From the NCBI RefSeq assembly GCF_033115175.1, contig NC_084835.1, positions 59,316,448-59,380,447 of the forward strand: a stretch of DNA of 64,000 bases. Reading direction: 5' to 3'. Positions 46,828 through 59,704 of the stretch are shown here, in pieces. Made by a program: the position numbers and the translations under genes. Positions within the stretch are counted from its first letter, which is position 1. Each line of letters starts with the position of its first letter. Source of the stretch: Lepus europaeus. Taxonomy: Eukaryota; Chordata; Mammalia; Lagomorpha; Leporidae. Below the pieces are notes generated by a model. It was not told the DNA's origin. It searched no databases and saw only the letters and a list, made by a program, of their open reading frames with translations.

Positions 46828-47154
46828 GGGCCAGCACTGTGGAGCAGTAGGTTAAACATTTGCCTGTGGTGTCAGCATCCCATATGGGCGCCTGTTCAAG
46901 TCCTGCCTGCTCCACTTCTGATCCAGCTCTCTGTTATGGCCTGGGAAGGCAGTGGAAGATGGCTCAAGTTCTTGGGCCCCTACACCCACATGGGAGACCT
47001 AGATGGAGCTCCTGGCTCCTGTATTCGGATTGGTCCAGCTCCGGCCATTGCAGCCATTTGGGGAGTGAACTAACAGATGAAAGACCTCTCTCTCTCCCTC
47101 TCTCTGTAACTCTGCCTCTGAAGTAAATAAATAAATCTTAAAAAAAAAAAAAAA
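46828..47154 (+). repeat. C-type SINE
   Basis: Duplication TGTTTTAAG; tail AAATAAATAAATC with A15. Confidence 0.88.
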
Positions 47155-47860
47155 GTGTTTTAAGAAACTAAAACCTAACATTTTTTACACTTGGATTTTG
47201 TTTAGATTGATATATACTGTAAGGATGAATAGAAGGGATACACACACTTGCACGCTGCATTTAGAAATTTAAATTGGGTTCCTTGAGAAATATAAAGAAT
47301 TGGAAAGATATCCCTTAGAAACAGTTTTTGGGAAAAAAAAATAGTTTCCAGGTCAGATGAAAATTGCAGCCACAAAGAGAAGCAAACAAGAACAGATCCT
47401 GATGGAGCAACCTCTGAAGAGAGACAGTGCAGAGGTAGAAGAACTTGTCTGTCTCTTTTCACCCCTACATGTACTTTCCCATGTATTGCTCACCTCAGCC
47501 CTATCTGACCTCTTGCTGAAACCCAGCTCAGCACCTACTCCATGTAATTGCACTCCTACCCCTATTCCCTGGTTTGACTAATTTACTTTGTTTCCACCAC
47601 AGCTTTTAGTTGAGGAACTTGTTTAATTTACATTTTTTCAACCCCTCTGGCTTTGCCCTTCATATCTGTCATCAATCTTGTACGTCTGTTCTTTAGCCCT
47701 AGAAAATAATTTTTTGGCACGGGAACAACCAAATGACACCACATCATCATTTATAAGATCTTTCAAGCTACCATAGGATGTAATACAAAGAACTAAGTAA
47801 TGGACCGAACAATGCTTACAAAGTCAGAAATTAGTTAACATTCACTACAAAAAAGCAAAA
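47155..47860. other. NDUFV2 intron 7 unique DNA
   Basis: No gene or named repeat; the 47,420-47,600 part is pyrimidine-rich. Confidence 0.4.
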
Positions 47861-48190
47861 GCCAGTGTGTGGTACAGCAGGTTAAAGCAGCTGCCTGGGA
47901 TGCCGGCTTCACCCTATGGGTACCAGTTCAAACCCTGGATGCTCCACTTCTGATGCAACTCCCTGCTCATGTGCCTGGGAGGACAGCGAAGGTTGGCCCA
48001 AGTGCTTGGGCCCCTGCCACCCACATGGGAGACCCCAAGGAGGCTCCTGGCTTCTCGCTTGGGACCAGTCCAGCTCTGTCTACTGCAGCCAATTTGGGGA
48101 AGTGAACCAGTGGATGGAAGATCTCTGTCTCCCCTTCTCTTTTTCTGTAAATTCTGCCTTTCAAATAAATAAATCTTTTTTTAAAAAAAG
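47861..48190 (+). repeat. C-type SINE
   Basis: Older copy, tail AAATAAATAAATC. Confidence 0.83.
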
Positions 48191-48501
48191 TTGAAAAACA
48201 TGTTCAAAAGAAGAAGAAAAAGCAGTTACTGTGTACTATCAGACTAAAAACTAGGGTAAGTGGCAAAATGATACTTTAAAAACTCAGTATTTGGTCTTAA
48301 CTACTAATAAGTACACCTGATGCTCTAACTGTCGATGAGATTAGTTTACCTTGGAAGAACCTTTCATCACCTTTACTAGGTTCTCTTTTGTGATTTAAGC
48401 TCAGCTACCCACCCCACATCAAATTCCTTCTGTGCCTAATCCTTTTGATTAAATGTCAGAATGGAATGTGACTTGAGTGGTTCATTTTAGAAGTCTCATG
48501 A

Positions 48502-48749
48502 GAAGCTGGCTGCTAATGCGCCTGGGAGAGCTGTGGAAGATGGCCCAAATTCCCGGGCTCCTGTACACATATAGGAAGGAAGGAAGGAAGCTCCTGATTC
48601 CTGGCTTCAGCCTGGCTCAGCCCCTGCCATTGCGGCCACTTGGGGAGTGAACCAGTGGATGGAAGACCCCTGTCTCTCTCTCGCTCCCTCTCCCTCTTTC
48701 TCTCTATCTCTGCCTTTCAAATAAAATAAATATATCTTAAAAAAACAAA
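48502..48749 (+). repeat. 5'-truncated C-type SINE with target duplication
   Basis: Begins mid-body at GAAGCTGGCTGC but is flanked by exact AAGTCTCATGA, so it inserted already truncated. Confidence 0.83.
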
Positions 48750-48875
48750 GTCTCATGAAAATTGAGCATTCAGTATTTAAAGCCTCATCAGTGTGGATAT
48801 GGATCTTTTTAAATTAACAAGTTTCTTAATATTAATATCTTCACCAACAAAAAGCATCAATTTAGAAGTAAAACC

Positions 48876-49218
48876 TGGCCGGCGCCGCAGTTCAATAGGC
48901 TAATCCTCCGCCTTGCGGCACCGGCACACCGGGTTCTAGTCCTAGTCAGGGCGCCGGTTCTGTCCCGGCTGCCCCTCTTCTAGGCCAGCTCTCTGCTGTG
49001 CCCAGGGAGTGCAGTGGAGGATGGCTCAAGTGCTTGGGTCCTGCACCCCATGGGAGACCAGGATAGGCACCTGGCTCCTGCCATCGGATCAGCGCAGTGT
49101 GCCGGCCGCAGCGCGCCTACCGCGGCGGCCATTGGAGGGTGAACCAATGGCAAAGGAAGACCTTTCTCTCTGTCTCTCTCACTGTCCACGCTGCCTGTCA
49201 AAAATAAAAAAAAATAAA
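48876..49218 (+). repeat. Young C-type SINE
   Basis: Carries the extended GCGCGCCTACCGCGGCGGCC block also seen at 1,717-2,068; A-rich tail. Confidence 0.9.
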
Positions 49219-49282
49219 ATGCTATTGATTGCCTTGGTGTCTTCATTGAAATTCAAAAAGTAAATTAGTTCAAATTTTTGGT

Positions 49283-49614
49283 TGTTTTTTTTTTTTTTTT
49301 GGACAGGCAGCGTGGACAGTGAGATAGAGAGACAGAGAAAGGTCTTCCTTTTGCTGTTGGTTCACCCTCCAATGGCCGCCGCGGCCGGCACACTGCGGCT
49401 GGCGCACCCCGCTGATCCGAAGCCAGGAGCCAGGTGCTTCTCCTGGTCTCCCATGTGGGTGCAAGGCCATCCTCAACTGCCTTCCTGGGCCACAGGAGAG
49501 AGCTGGCCTGGAAGAGGGGCAACCGGGACAGAATCCGGCGCCCCGACTGGGACTAGAACCCGGTGTGCCGGCACTGCAAGGCGGAGGATTAGCCTATTGA
49601 GCTGCGGCGCAGGC
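49283..49614 (-). repeat. Young C-type SINE, opposed to the previous
   Basis: T18 tail, near-consensus body; AATTAGTTCAA is seen on both sides. Confidence 0.9.
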
Positions 49615-49632
49615 CAATTAGTTCAATTTTTT

Positions 49633-49862
49633 AAAAAATTTTATTTATTTATATATCTGAAAGGCAGAGTTAGAGAGATCATCCATTCGTTGGTTTACTC
49701 CCCAAATGTCCATAATGACCAGGGCTGGACCAGGCCGAAGCCAGGAGCTTCACCTGATCTCCCACGTGGGTGCAGGGGCCCAAGCATTTGGACCATCCTC
49801 CACTGCCTTCCCAGGCACATTGGCAGGGAGTAACTTAACCCACTACACCACAGCACCAGCCC
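49633..49862 (-). repeat. C-type SINE with deletion
   Basis: Reversed; the region between GGCAGGGAG and TAACTTAACCC is missing. Confidence 0.77.
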
Positions 49863-50270
49863 TAGTTATTTCAACACTAAATGTAAATACACCATTTAAA
49901 CTCAGTTGGATTCTGTAAACCTTGGCCTTTGAAAATATTTATGGCTTAAAGAAAATTACTTAAGATGTAATTACTCTATGAAAGTCTAGGACTTTTTTTT
50001 ATTATTGCTGACATACATCCACCACTATAAAAAATAAATATTATCTAGAGTTAACTATCCACTGCACTGGAACTATATCCTAGTTACATATATTTACATC
50101 TCAGATATTACCTGTCCCTATCAGAATTCTGTAAAATATAAGATACCTTTATAATCAAAATATGAATATTTCAAATTGTATTTAATATTAGTTATAAACT
50201 AATCCATACTGAAAAGTAACAATTAGTGATGTAAAAGTAGGTTTTTTTCATTCTTTAAATTGAAAATAAG

Positions 50271-50581
50271 GGGCCGGCACCATGGCTCACTTGGCTAATC
50301 CTCCGCCTGCGGCACCCACATCCCATATGGGCGCCGGGTTCTAGTCCCGGTTGCTCCTCTTCCAGTCCAGCTCCCTGCTGTGGCCCCGGAGGGCAGTGGA
50401 GGATGGTCCAAGTGCTTGGGCCTCTGCACCCACATGGAAGACCAGGAGGAGGCATCTGGCTCCTGGCTTCGGATCGGCGCAGCGCGCCAGCTGTAGCAGC
50501 CATTTGGGGGGTGAACCAATGGAAGGAAGACCTTTCTCTCTGTCTCTCTCACTGTCTAACTCTGCCTGTCAAATTAAAAAA
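50271..50581 (+). repeat. Young C-type SINE
   Basis: Duplication AAATTGAAAATAAG (14 bp) exact on both sides. Confidence 0.92.
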
Positions 50582-50779
50582 AAATTGAAAATAAGAAAAT
50601 CTCAGCACACAAATATTTATTAATGTCAAAATTAAGAGTACTACTTTCCATTGTTTTAATTTTTTTAAAACAGTCCTTTATCAAAAATGAAAAAATTCTG
50701 AACCAATTAGAGACATCAATCTTTACTAACTATGGCTTTACCTCTGCTTTTAAATAAGAGGTAATAAGTAGAAAGTAAA

Positions 50780-51285
50780 AATAATTCTCAAGCTTTTGGC
50801 TCAAATTTATAACACTGTCAACAAAATCCAGAGCCTTTAGCAATGGCTTTTTATTATCAGATTCAATACAGATTACTTATCTGGGCCCCTATCGCTTTCT
50901 CTTCCACAACTATCCTCATTGATACCTCACTGCCACCAAAACTGTTCTTATTTTTCTTGCAAGACCTTAACAAATTCTATTTCCCTTCCTTGAAACACTG
51001 TTCCTCTGGCTCTTTCATGGTTCCTTCTAGCTAATCACTCAGGTCATGTCTCAAATGTTACCACCTTAGGGATGCCTCTCCTGACTAAATTTACTTCCTA
51101 TCACTCTCTATCCCCCAACTCTGTTCCATTTTTCTTCACAGCATTTATCATTCAGATAGTACATTAATTGTCTCTATCACAAAAATATAAGAGAATTCTA
51201 TTTTACTCATATTGTTTACGCAACCCAAAAAAGTGCCTATCACACAGCAAGCATTCAAAATGTTAAATAAATGTACAATCTGTAA
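50780..51285 (+). mobile_element. LINE2 (L2) 3' relic
   Basis: CTCAGGTCATGTCTCAAATG, GGATGCCTCTCCTGAC and AAGTGCCTATCACACAGCAA in this order follow the 3' end of mammalian L2. Confidence 0.6.
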
Positions 51286-51305
51286 AGTAAAAAGTAGACA
51301 AAGCA

Positions 51306-51585
51306 GGCCGGTGCCGTGGCTCACTTAGCTAATCCTCCGCCTGTGGCGCCGGCACCACAGGTTCTAGTCCCAGTTGCTCCTCTTCCAGTCCAGCTCTCTG
51401 CTGTGGCCTGGGAGGGCAGTGGAGGATGGCCCAAGTGCTTGGGCCCCTGCACCCGCATGGGAGACTGGGAGAAAGTACCCAGCTCCTGGCTTCAGACTGG
51501 CACAGCGCCAGCCATAGCGGCCATTAGGGGAATGAACCAGTGGAAGGAAGACCTTTCTCTCTGTCTCTCTCTCACTGTCTAAAAA
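51306..51585 (+). repeat. Young C-type SINE
   Basis: Exact duplication AAAAGTAGACAAAGCA (16 bp). Confidence 0.92.
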
Positions 51586-51678
51586 AAAAGTAGACAAAGC
51601 AATTATTTGTTGTGTGGTTCAATGCTGTGAACCACAGATCACAGAGTGCACTAGAAGGGAAGTTAAGAGGTTCTAGGA

Positions 51679-51985
51679 GGCCAGCGCCGTGGCTTAACAG
51701 GCTAATCTTCCGCCTTGCGGCGCCGGCACACCGGGTTCTAGTCCCAGTTGGGGAGCCAGATTCTATCCCGGTTGCCCCTCTTCCAGGCCAGCTCTCTGCT
51801 ATGGCACGGGGAAGGCAGTGGAGGATGGCCCAAGTCCTTGGGCCCTACACCCGCATGGGAGACCAAGAGAAGCACCTGGCTCCTGGCTTCGGATCAGCGC
51901 GATGAGCCGGCCGCAGCAGCCATTGGAGGGTGAACCAATGACAAAAAGGAAGACCTTTCTGTCTCTCTCTAACCACTCTGCCTGT

Positions 51986-52016
<31 letters not shown>
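51679..52016 (+). repeat. Young C-type SINE with A30 tail
   Basis: Duplication GGTTCTAGGA; a pure A tail of about 30 marks recent insertion. Confidence 0.93.
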
Positions 52017-52018
<2 letters not shown>

Positions 52019-52115
52019 TTCTAGGAAAAAAAAAAACTATGCCTACAGAATTGTAAGCATTTTATCAGAAGACCGGGAGCAGGAAGCTAAAGAAACTAGG
52101 TGGATTTTATAATCG

Positions 52116-52272
52116 AGGGCCAGCACTGTGGCACAGCACGTTAAGCCATGGCCTGAAGCACTAGCATCCCATCAGTGCCAAATCAAGTCCCAGCTGCTCC
52201 ACCTTTCATCCAGCTCACTGCTAATATGCCTGGGAAAGCAGTGGAGGATGGCCCATGTCCTTGGGCCCCTAT
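52116..52272 (+). repeat. C-type SINE, 3' truncated
   Basis: Stops after CTTGGGCCCCTATG; body and tail missing. Confidence 0.78.
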
Positions 52273-53876
52273 GAGGGAATCTGCTCTTGAAACATTAAAA
52301 AAAAAAGTACTTGAAAGTTGAAAGTTAGGGGTGTAAGTACAATATAAGAATAGCATAAACTTATTTAACATCTGAGTCCTAAGAAAGGAACTAAAACTTG
52401 TGGAAAATACTATGAAATATGTTCTTTAGGAGTCGGAAATATCTAATTTGAAGAATAAGTAAGGGATAGGGATTGCTAGTTAAGAATACCGAAAAGTTAA
52501 GTGGTAAAAGGTTTCACTTCAGTTGCCTCCATAAAGAATGATTTTTCACAATAGAAATGTCTGATTTAAAAAAGCAAGTGTACACTCTAGTACTCTAGTG
52601 AGGAACCAGAAACAGAATGCCAAACCTCGTTAAGCAAATTAAATTCTATTGGCTCAGAGTACTTAAATTAGTATATGTTTCTTAGAAAAGAAAGTATTAG
52701 TCAATAAAAGCCAAGTAGCATTTACTAATCTTATCCTGAATTGACCTCATTTTCTCACTTTGTACGGTCATCAGTCTGCCAGAACACTGAGTGAGTATTT
52801 TTAGAGAACATACTAAAGATTAACTCACACCCTCTGATTTGGTAATTCAATTTCAGGGAAGTCACAATAGGTAGGAAAAAAAAAAAAAACATTTTAAAAC
52901 AGAGAAATAAAGAGCATATCTTTGCTATTTTAAAAAATCAGAATACTATATGGCTATTAAAACCTACAAAGATGTTGAGAGAAAGAAAAGTTTATATGAC
53001 ATAACAGAAAAAAAATACCCAGAAAAAAATATATACAACTATATAAAACCATGCAAGTATCTGCTATTAGTAAGAGAAAAATTAAATAACTGAATAGTTA
53101 GGTATGGAATAGGGGTCATTTAGTGCTAAAAGTTCAAGTTTATAACTGAAAGTGAAGCAATCAGTACGATACAACAATAGGATGATAGCAACCTGGATAA
53201 ACTGTGGATAACTTGAAAAGTAGCAAGGCATTCCAGCTGAATGCAGTGTAATTGTTGTGTAATGGATCTGAAGTAAGAGCCGATGTAACTAGGCTGTATT
53301 ATTACAAGTGTAATGTTGGGAACAAAGGACACAGTCCCACAATGCTCTGCTGCTCAGTATATATCTCAAGCACCATGATCAGTTTAAGTAGCACATTAAA
53401 ATCACTAGCTCCTTAGAAAACCCACAGAGAGAGACTAATACTGTATCAAAGGGAAAAAACAAAAAAAGAACTGTGGATAGTCAATCTGAGAAAAAGATAC
53501 AGAGAAAATGAGGTAGCTATTCTAAGTAACTGAAGAGCTGTCATATTTAGAAAAGGTATTAAAATTATTTTGTGTTGATTCAAAGGGCAGAATTGTATCT
53601 TTAGGAAGTTATTAGAGGGAGACAGATTTTAGTAAGTCTTCTAACAGTATTAACTTTTAAAAAGAACAGAATAAATCTCTTTTTATAGTAAAATTTCCTT
53701 CTCTATAAATATTCAGGTAGATATCAGATGATCAAAAATTCTTGCTGTAGATGACAGGTTGATTTAATACTGTCCAAAATTCCTGCTAACTTCTGTGAAC
53801 TTAGGAAATAAAATTCAAAAAAATAAGTTTACATAAAAGATTTAGGCTAAGCTATTAAAAATTGCAAAAGCATTAC
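52273..53876. other. NDUFV2 intron 7 unique DNA
   Basis: 1.6 kb without SINEs or gene. It contains the first copy of a 0.1-kb direct duplication at 52,451-52,552. Confidence 0.5.
52451..52552 (+). repeat. Direct duplication, copy 1
   Basis: About 102 bp nearly identical to 54,790-54,892, with a few substitutions and a small gap; not a SINE. Confidence 0.85.
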
Positions 53877-53953
53877 CTTGGCCCAGGTTTTGGAATTTTG
53901 CCAGCTTTCAGTTCATCAATAATTTCTTCAATATCCTTAGGTGTCAGATCCTC
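53877..53953 (-). CDS. NDUFV2: NDUFV2 exon 7 (residues 194-219)
   Basis: This exon has 77 nt: 25 codons and two bases of Arg219. It reads EDLTPKDIEEIIDELKAGKI followed by PKPGPR. This is the C-terminal helix of the thioredoxin-like domain and the start of the proline/glycine-rich tail. The acceptor is TTCTGTAG|GAGGAT and the donor is CCAAG|GTAATG. Residue 198 is Pro where the human protein has Ala. Confidence 0.97.
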
Positions 53954-54069
53954 CTACAGAAAACACATTATAATAGTTGTATTAAAATTACTTCCTACTG
54001 CTAAAATATGTGTAAATTCCTAATACTAGAGAGTTTACTCAGACAGCTGGGTAATTCCTGTATACTTGA

Positions 54070-54275
54070 AGGACAGGCAACAATAGAGGCAATACAGAGT
54101 AGTGCTTTGAAGTTCAACATGTATTTGAGTCCTGGCTCCATCACTTACTACCTTGTAATACTGGACAAGTTATCAGTCTTCTCAAGTTTGCTTATTTATT
54201 TTTAAACTTATTTCAGGATGTTTTTGAGAATTAAATAAGAAAAACAGTCAAGGCATGCACAATAAAGCTATAATT
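54070..54275 (+). repeat. MIR SINE
   Basis: Good order of MIR blocks: GAGTCCTGGCTCCATCACTT, TGGACAAGTTAT, and GAGAATTAAATAAGAAAAAC. In NDUFV2 intron 6. Confidence 0.75.
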
Positions 54276-54344
54276 CTTGAAGAAACAGTGATGTACAAAC
54301 AGTATTTAGCACCAGAAGTTGTTGTAACTTAAAAGTAGATTCCT

Positions 54345-54668
54345 GGGGGCCAGGCCTGCAGCATAGCAGGTAAAGCTGCCGCCTGCAGTGCCGGCATCCT
54401 ATATGGGTGCCACTTTGAGTCCCGGCTGCTCCATTTCTGATCCAGCTCCCTGCTAATGAGCCTGGGAAAGCAGCAGAGGATGGCCCAAGCCCTTGTGGCC
54501 CTGTACCCATGTGGAAGACCCAGATGGCTCTAGGCTCCTGCCTGGCCCGGCCCTGGCCATTGTGGCTATTTGGGGAATGAACCAGCTGATGGAAGACCTC
54601 TCTCTCTCTCTGCCTCTATGCCTCTCTGTAATTCTGATTTTCAAATAAAATAAATAAATCTTTAAAAT
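54345..54668 (+). repeat. C-type SINE
   Basis: AAGTAGATTCCT/AAGTAGATCCCT flank it. Confidence 0.87.
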
Positions 54669-54789
54669 AAAGTAGATCCCTAATATTTTCCTACTCTAAA
54701 CATCTAACTGCTACAAACTGATAGAATCTCTGTCTCTTGAATAAATCTGTCTGAGGCCACTATATTTTAGACTTAACACATAACTAGAA

Positions 54790-54892
54790 AAATAAGTAAG
54801 GGATAGGGACTGCTAGTTAAGAAAAATACTGAAAAGTTAAATGGTAGAAGGTTTCACTTCAGTTGCCTGCATAAAGAATGATTTTTCACAAT
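54790..54892 (+). repeat. Direct duplication, copy 2
   Basis: Partner of 52,451-52,552; it lies in intron 6 while copy 1 lies in intron 7, on either side of exon 7. Confidence 0.85.
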
Positions 54893-55282
54893 TCCTATTT
54901 AAATAGAGAAATGAACATCCTGAAGACAAAAGCTCAATGAAATCCAGAGAGATAAGGAGAATACCAAGCAAATTTGGCTTCACAGTTATAAAGTTTTAAA
55001 GAGCAAGGTACAAAGACCCATTATTTCAAACCACACACAGATCCTAAAATGCTACACACGTCAATATAAGGGGAAACTAGAACCTCAAAGACAACTGCTA
55101 GTCTGGAAACCTTTATATCACAGGGTTAGCAAGGCCTGATATAGCAATGGGACCCTGGGGAGCAGCCAGTAGTACTTCTAGTACCAAAAGATAAACAAAG
55201 CAAATCTTTTCTTCAATGCAGGTCTCACAGAATTTCCATAAGCCAATTTGTAAGAAATGTGAGCCAAAAGAACAGCACTGAA

Positions 55283-55566
55283 GGGGACCAGTATTGTGGC
55301 ACAGTGGGTTAAGCTGTGACCTGTAATACCAACATCCCATATGGGTGTCGGTTCAAGTTGTGGCTCTCCCACTTCTGATCCAGCTCCCCTGCTAACACCC
55401 CTGGGAAAGCAGCAGAAGATGGCCCAAGTGCTTGGGTCCCTACCATCCACATGGGAGACCTGGATGAAGCTCCTGGCTTCAGCCTGGCCTAACCGACTAT
55501 TGGGCTATTGGGAATCTCTTTAACTCTGCCTTTCAAATAAATCTTAAGGAAAAAAAAAAAAAAAAG
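55283..55566 (+). repeat. C-type SINE with deletion
   Basis: The distal body is shortened before CTCTTTAACTCTGCC; A17 tail. Confidence 0.82.
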
Positions 55567-55662
55567 ATAACATGAAGAGAAACCAGAATTAGAATGGAAG
55601 CAACTGAAAAACATGTAACTACAAACATTTAGAAATTAAGAACAATTTTCAAAAACTTGCAG

Positions 55663-55959
55663 GATGGGCTGTAGTGTAGCGGGTAAAGCTGCCGTCTGAA
55701 GAACTAGCATCCCTATGAGCACTGGTTCGATTCCCCGCTGCTCCATTTCTGATCCAGTTCCCTGCTAATATGCCTGGGAAAGCGGCAGAAGTTGGCACAA
55801 GTACTTGGGCCCCTGCACCCACGTTGGAGACTCGGAAGAATCTCCTGGCTTTAGATTGGCCCAGCTCCGGCTGTTGAGGCCATTTGGGGAGTGAACTAGC
55901 GGATGGAAGATCCCCCTCTCTAACTCCGCCTTTCAAACAGATAGATAAATCTCTAAAAC
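55663..55959 (+). repeat. C-type SINE
   Basis: AAACTTGCAG/AAACTTACAG flank it; tail AGATAGATAAATC. Confidence 0.82.
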
Positions 55960-56064
55960 AAACTTACAGAAAAAGTCAAAAAGTAAAATTTGTCTAAACT
56001 TGTGAGATCCAGCTACAGCTGTACTTAGCAAGAGGTATGATACCATCTCTATAACATTTCTTTT

Positions 56065-56383
56065 TAAGATTTATTTATTTATTTGAAAGGCAAGTTACAC
56101 AGAGAAGAACAAAAGAAGAGATAGATTTTCCATCCACTGGCTCACTCCCCATATGGCTGTAATGGCCAGAACTGAACCAGTCCAAAGCCAGGAGCCAGGA
56201 CTTCTTCTGGGTGTTCCCCAGCAGTAGAGGGACTCAAGCACTTGGGCCATCTTCTAATGCTTTCCCAGGCAAATTAGCAAGGAGCCGGGTCGGAAATGGA
56301 TCAGCCAGGAATCAAACCGGCACCCATAGGGGATACTGATGATGCAGGCAGCAGCTTTACCCACTATGCCATAGTGCCAGCCC
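56065..56383 (-). repeat. C-type SINE
   Basis: Reversed full-length older copy, ATTTATTTATTTGAAAGGC to AGTGCCAGCCCC. Confidence 0.83.
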
Positions 56384-56852
56384 CTGTATAAAAATTTAAG
56401 ATAAGAAAATAACCTATTAGTATGGCTGCATAAACATGAACAGGAAGAATACATATTAATTATGATAACAGTTGTTATCTGGGGATGAAAGGAAGAGAAC
56501 AGGATTTAGAGGTTCTTCAACTCTATCTGTATGATGATACAGATATATTTACTTCAAGTATAATCTATGATAATAATATGGCAAAATTTTTTCTCATGGT
56601 GGATCTTGTACACTAGGAATATTTTCAGTATTTATATATAAATTATTAAATTTCTTACACTTTAAAAGTCTATAAAGTTTGTCATTATCATCTGGAGTTA
56701 AGTGCAAACATGTTTAATGATACTCATTTTTAGCAAGCCTTCTGGGTATTTATGCTAACAATTTCTTCTTAATGAATAATTCAGAAACCAAAACCTTTGG
56801 ACATGAAATCAAATATTTTAAATGTGACATTACACAACTTTAATGTCCATTA

Positions 56853-56987
<135 letters not shown>

Positions 56988-57090
56988 TCACTGTAAGAAC
57001 TATGTTATATTTTAACAGCAATCTGGTTTAGGAAAAAAAAATTCACCATATTTTTGAGGTATCCAAAAAGAATGCAAGAGCATCAAATTT

Positions 57091-57180
57091 TTTTAAATTT
57101 GTTTTTTAAGGAATAAAATTTCTTAAGTACAATTTAGGAATATAGTTATTCCTCCAACCATACCCAGCCTCCCCCACGCA
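57091..57180 (-). mobile_element. L1 3'-end stub
   Basis: Similar to the 45,142 stub: reversed L1 3' UTR ending in the CCAGCCTCCCCC block; TCAAATTT on both sides. Confidence 0.6.
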
Positions 57181-58090
57181 CTCAAATTTCTTAAATAAAA
57201 ATTAAACCCTTTATATAATATTATATAATCATACCAAATAGTCAAGGATTCTTAAGTGGACTTGTTACTTTAGAAAGAATCAAATTTCAGGGAACTCATC
57301 TCTAGCATTTGTTGTTACATAATACTTCATTAGACTGTATTGCTTTCATTTTGATGGTAGTAATTAAAGTATTAAAATCAGTCACACTATCAGATTGCAA
57401 AGACTTAGAAAACTTCTAATGTCAAAGATTATTAAGGATGTGAGCAAAATGAGTACTCATACAATTTGAAAAGACTTTGGGAAAAATATGATGAAATCTT
57501 ATTCATCAACTGTACTGCTTGTAAACAACTTCAGTGTACAAAAGGACTTGTATACAAAGGTATGCACATGAAGGTAATTCCAGAGTAACTCAATTTATAA
57601 TAGAAAATGAGGCAGACATACATAGTGCTACAGAAAGATAGCCAAAATGAAATGTAAAAAGCAAGCAGAGATATGTTACATTTATATATTTAAAAATAAA
57701 AAATAAAATCTGTAAGTAATACACCAAACTGCTCCCTGAATTTATACCTTCAAGGTAGGAGACTGGATTCTAACCTGACTTGAGCTTTCTGTTTTGTATG
57801 CTTCAATCCTGTCCAACTACTTTTCAACATGGAAACATACTTTATATTCAATAACAAAATCAAAATATACCTATACTTTTACTTCATTAATAAATATAAA
57901 CATAGCTATGGTACTTTCGTGTGGAAAAATGACTGTTTTGCAAGTGTTACTATAATAACAAATTTCCCCCCCCAAAGAAGTCTTACTATGCTTATAACAT
58001 TTGTTCCATGGTTTCTTTGGAAGAATACTTGGACAATATAGTAATTTTTTAATATACCACATACTATCATACAATAAGTGAAACAATTTT
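57181..58090. other. NDUFV2 intron 5 unique DNA
   Basis: AT-rich, no gene or repeat recognised. Confidence 0.45.
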
Positions 58091-58433
58091 TAGCCGACGC
58101 CGTGGCTTAACAGGCTAATCCTCCGCCTTGTGGAGCCGGCACACCGGGTTCTAGTCCCGGTCGGGGCGCCGGATTCTATCCCGGTTGCCCCTCTTCCAGG
58201 CCAGCTCTCTGCTGTGGCCAGGGAGTGCAGTGGAGGATGACCCAAGTGCTTGGGCCCTGCACCCCATGGGAGACCAGGAGAAGCACCTGACTCCTGGCTT
58301 CAGATCGGCGAGATGCGCTGGCCGCAGCGGCCATTGGAGGATGAACCAACGGCAAAAAGGAAGACCTTTCTCTCTGTCTCTCTCTCTCACTATCCACTCT
58401 GCCTGTCAAAAAAAAAAAAAAGAAAGAAAGAAA
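58091..58433 (+). repeat. Young C-type SINE
   Basis: Duplication GAAACAATTTT; the tail is A then (GAAA)n. Confidence 0.9.
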
Positions 58434-58649
58434 GAAACAATTTTCTAAACAATAAAAAATGTAAAACTCCAAGAAGTTTTTCAAACATGCTTAATGATTA
58501 AAAAAGAACAGATGAAAACTCAGCTTTGAGGCAGAGAACTAAGCAAGAAATAAAGGCAGGCAAATATAGTAAGACAAACATGCAGTGGGTAAGTACAGCA
58601 CCAGTAAGCTGTCACAGTTTGGGAAATATAGATAGAAATAGTGCAACTA

Positions 58650-58874
<225 letters not shown>

Positions 58875-59704
58875 CTAAAATATTTGGAAATTTTAAAATG
58901 AGATAATTAAAACATTTATTAACTGAGCTTTAGAAGTCACAGAAAGGTGTAACTTCAGTGCTGCCTCAATCTGATAAAAGCAGAAAAGTTCTTCAAGAGC
59001 AGGAAGTATTTTCTAACTCATAACTGCAAGACATAAGCCCTTCAATTTTTGCACTCACTTTGCACTTAAACCACACAGAACCCAGCAGCCTAATGGAGTC
59101 AGATTATCTTCCTCCTATCCCCTGCCAAAGGCTATTCTTTTTCTCTAACTCTTTGTCTTGTACTGTTAGTAATTTCTACTTTGATCATTTCAGGCACTTA
59201 TATTTTGAAATTCAAAGTGTCTACATAGCAAAAAATTTGTGGCCAAACCCCAATAAGAAAAGAATTAGATTTTTTAAATCCTCTACCAACTTTCCAAAAA
59301 AGCCCTAATCTTACTGGTGTAGTGTATGTAAATGATGCAAAGGATAAAAGCTGAGAGTCAAAGTTCAGTCCTGGCTATCTACATTTAGATATATAAGCAA
59401 ATTTTATGTCTCTGTTTACACACATACATATATATACACACACACCCTTCTCCAAAATAATCCAAAATACCTGTATTTCACATCATTCCACAAAAACTGG
59501 GTCTTCTAGACAAATACTTCCCTGCCCTTCGCTAAGGACAACGGGAATGACTATCTTAGCATGCCTTTCCCAGTCAAAGCTAATTTGCTGTGCAAAATAA
59601 GGATTTTTAACTGCCTGGTAGGAATGGTCCTTGTATAGTCTGTAATGACCATAATCTTGGCTGCAACTTTCTAAGTAGGTAATACCATTACTCTATTAGC
59701 TTTT
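58875..59704. other. NDUFV2 intron 4, unique part
   Basis: No gene; a short (CA)n at 59,440. Confidence 0.45.
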
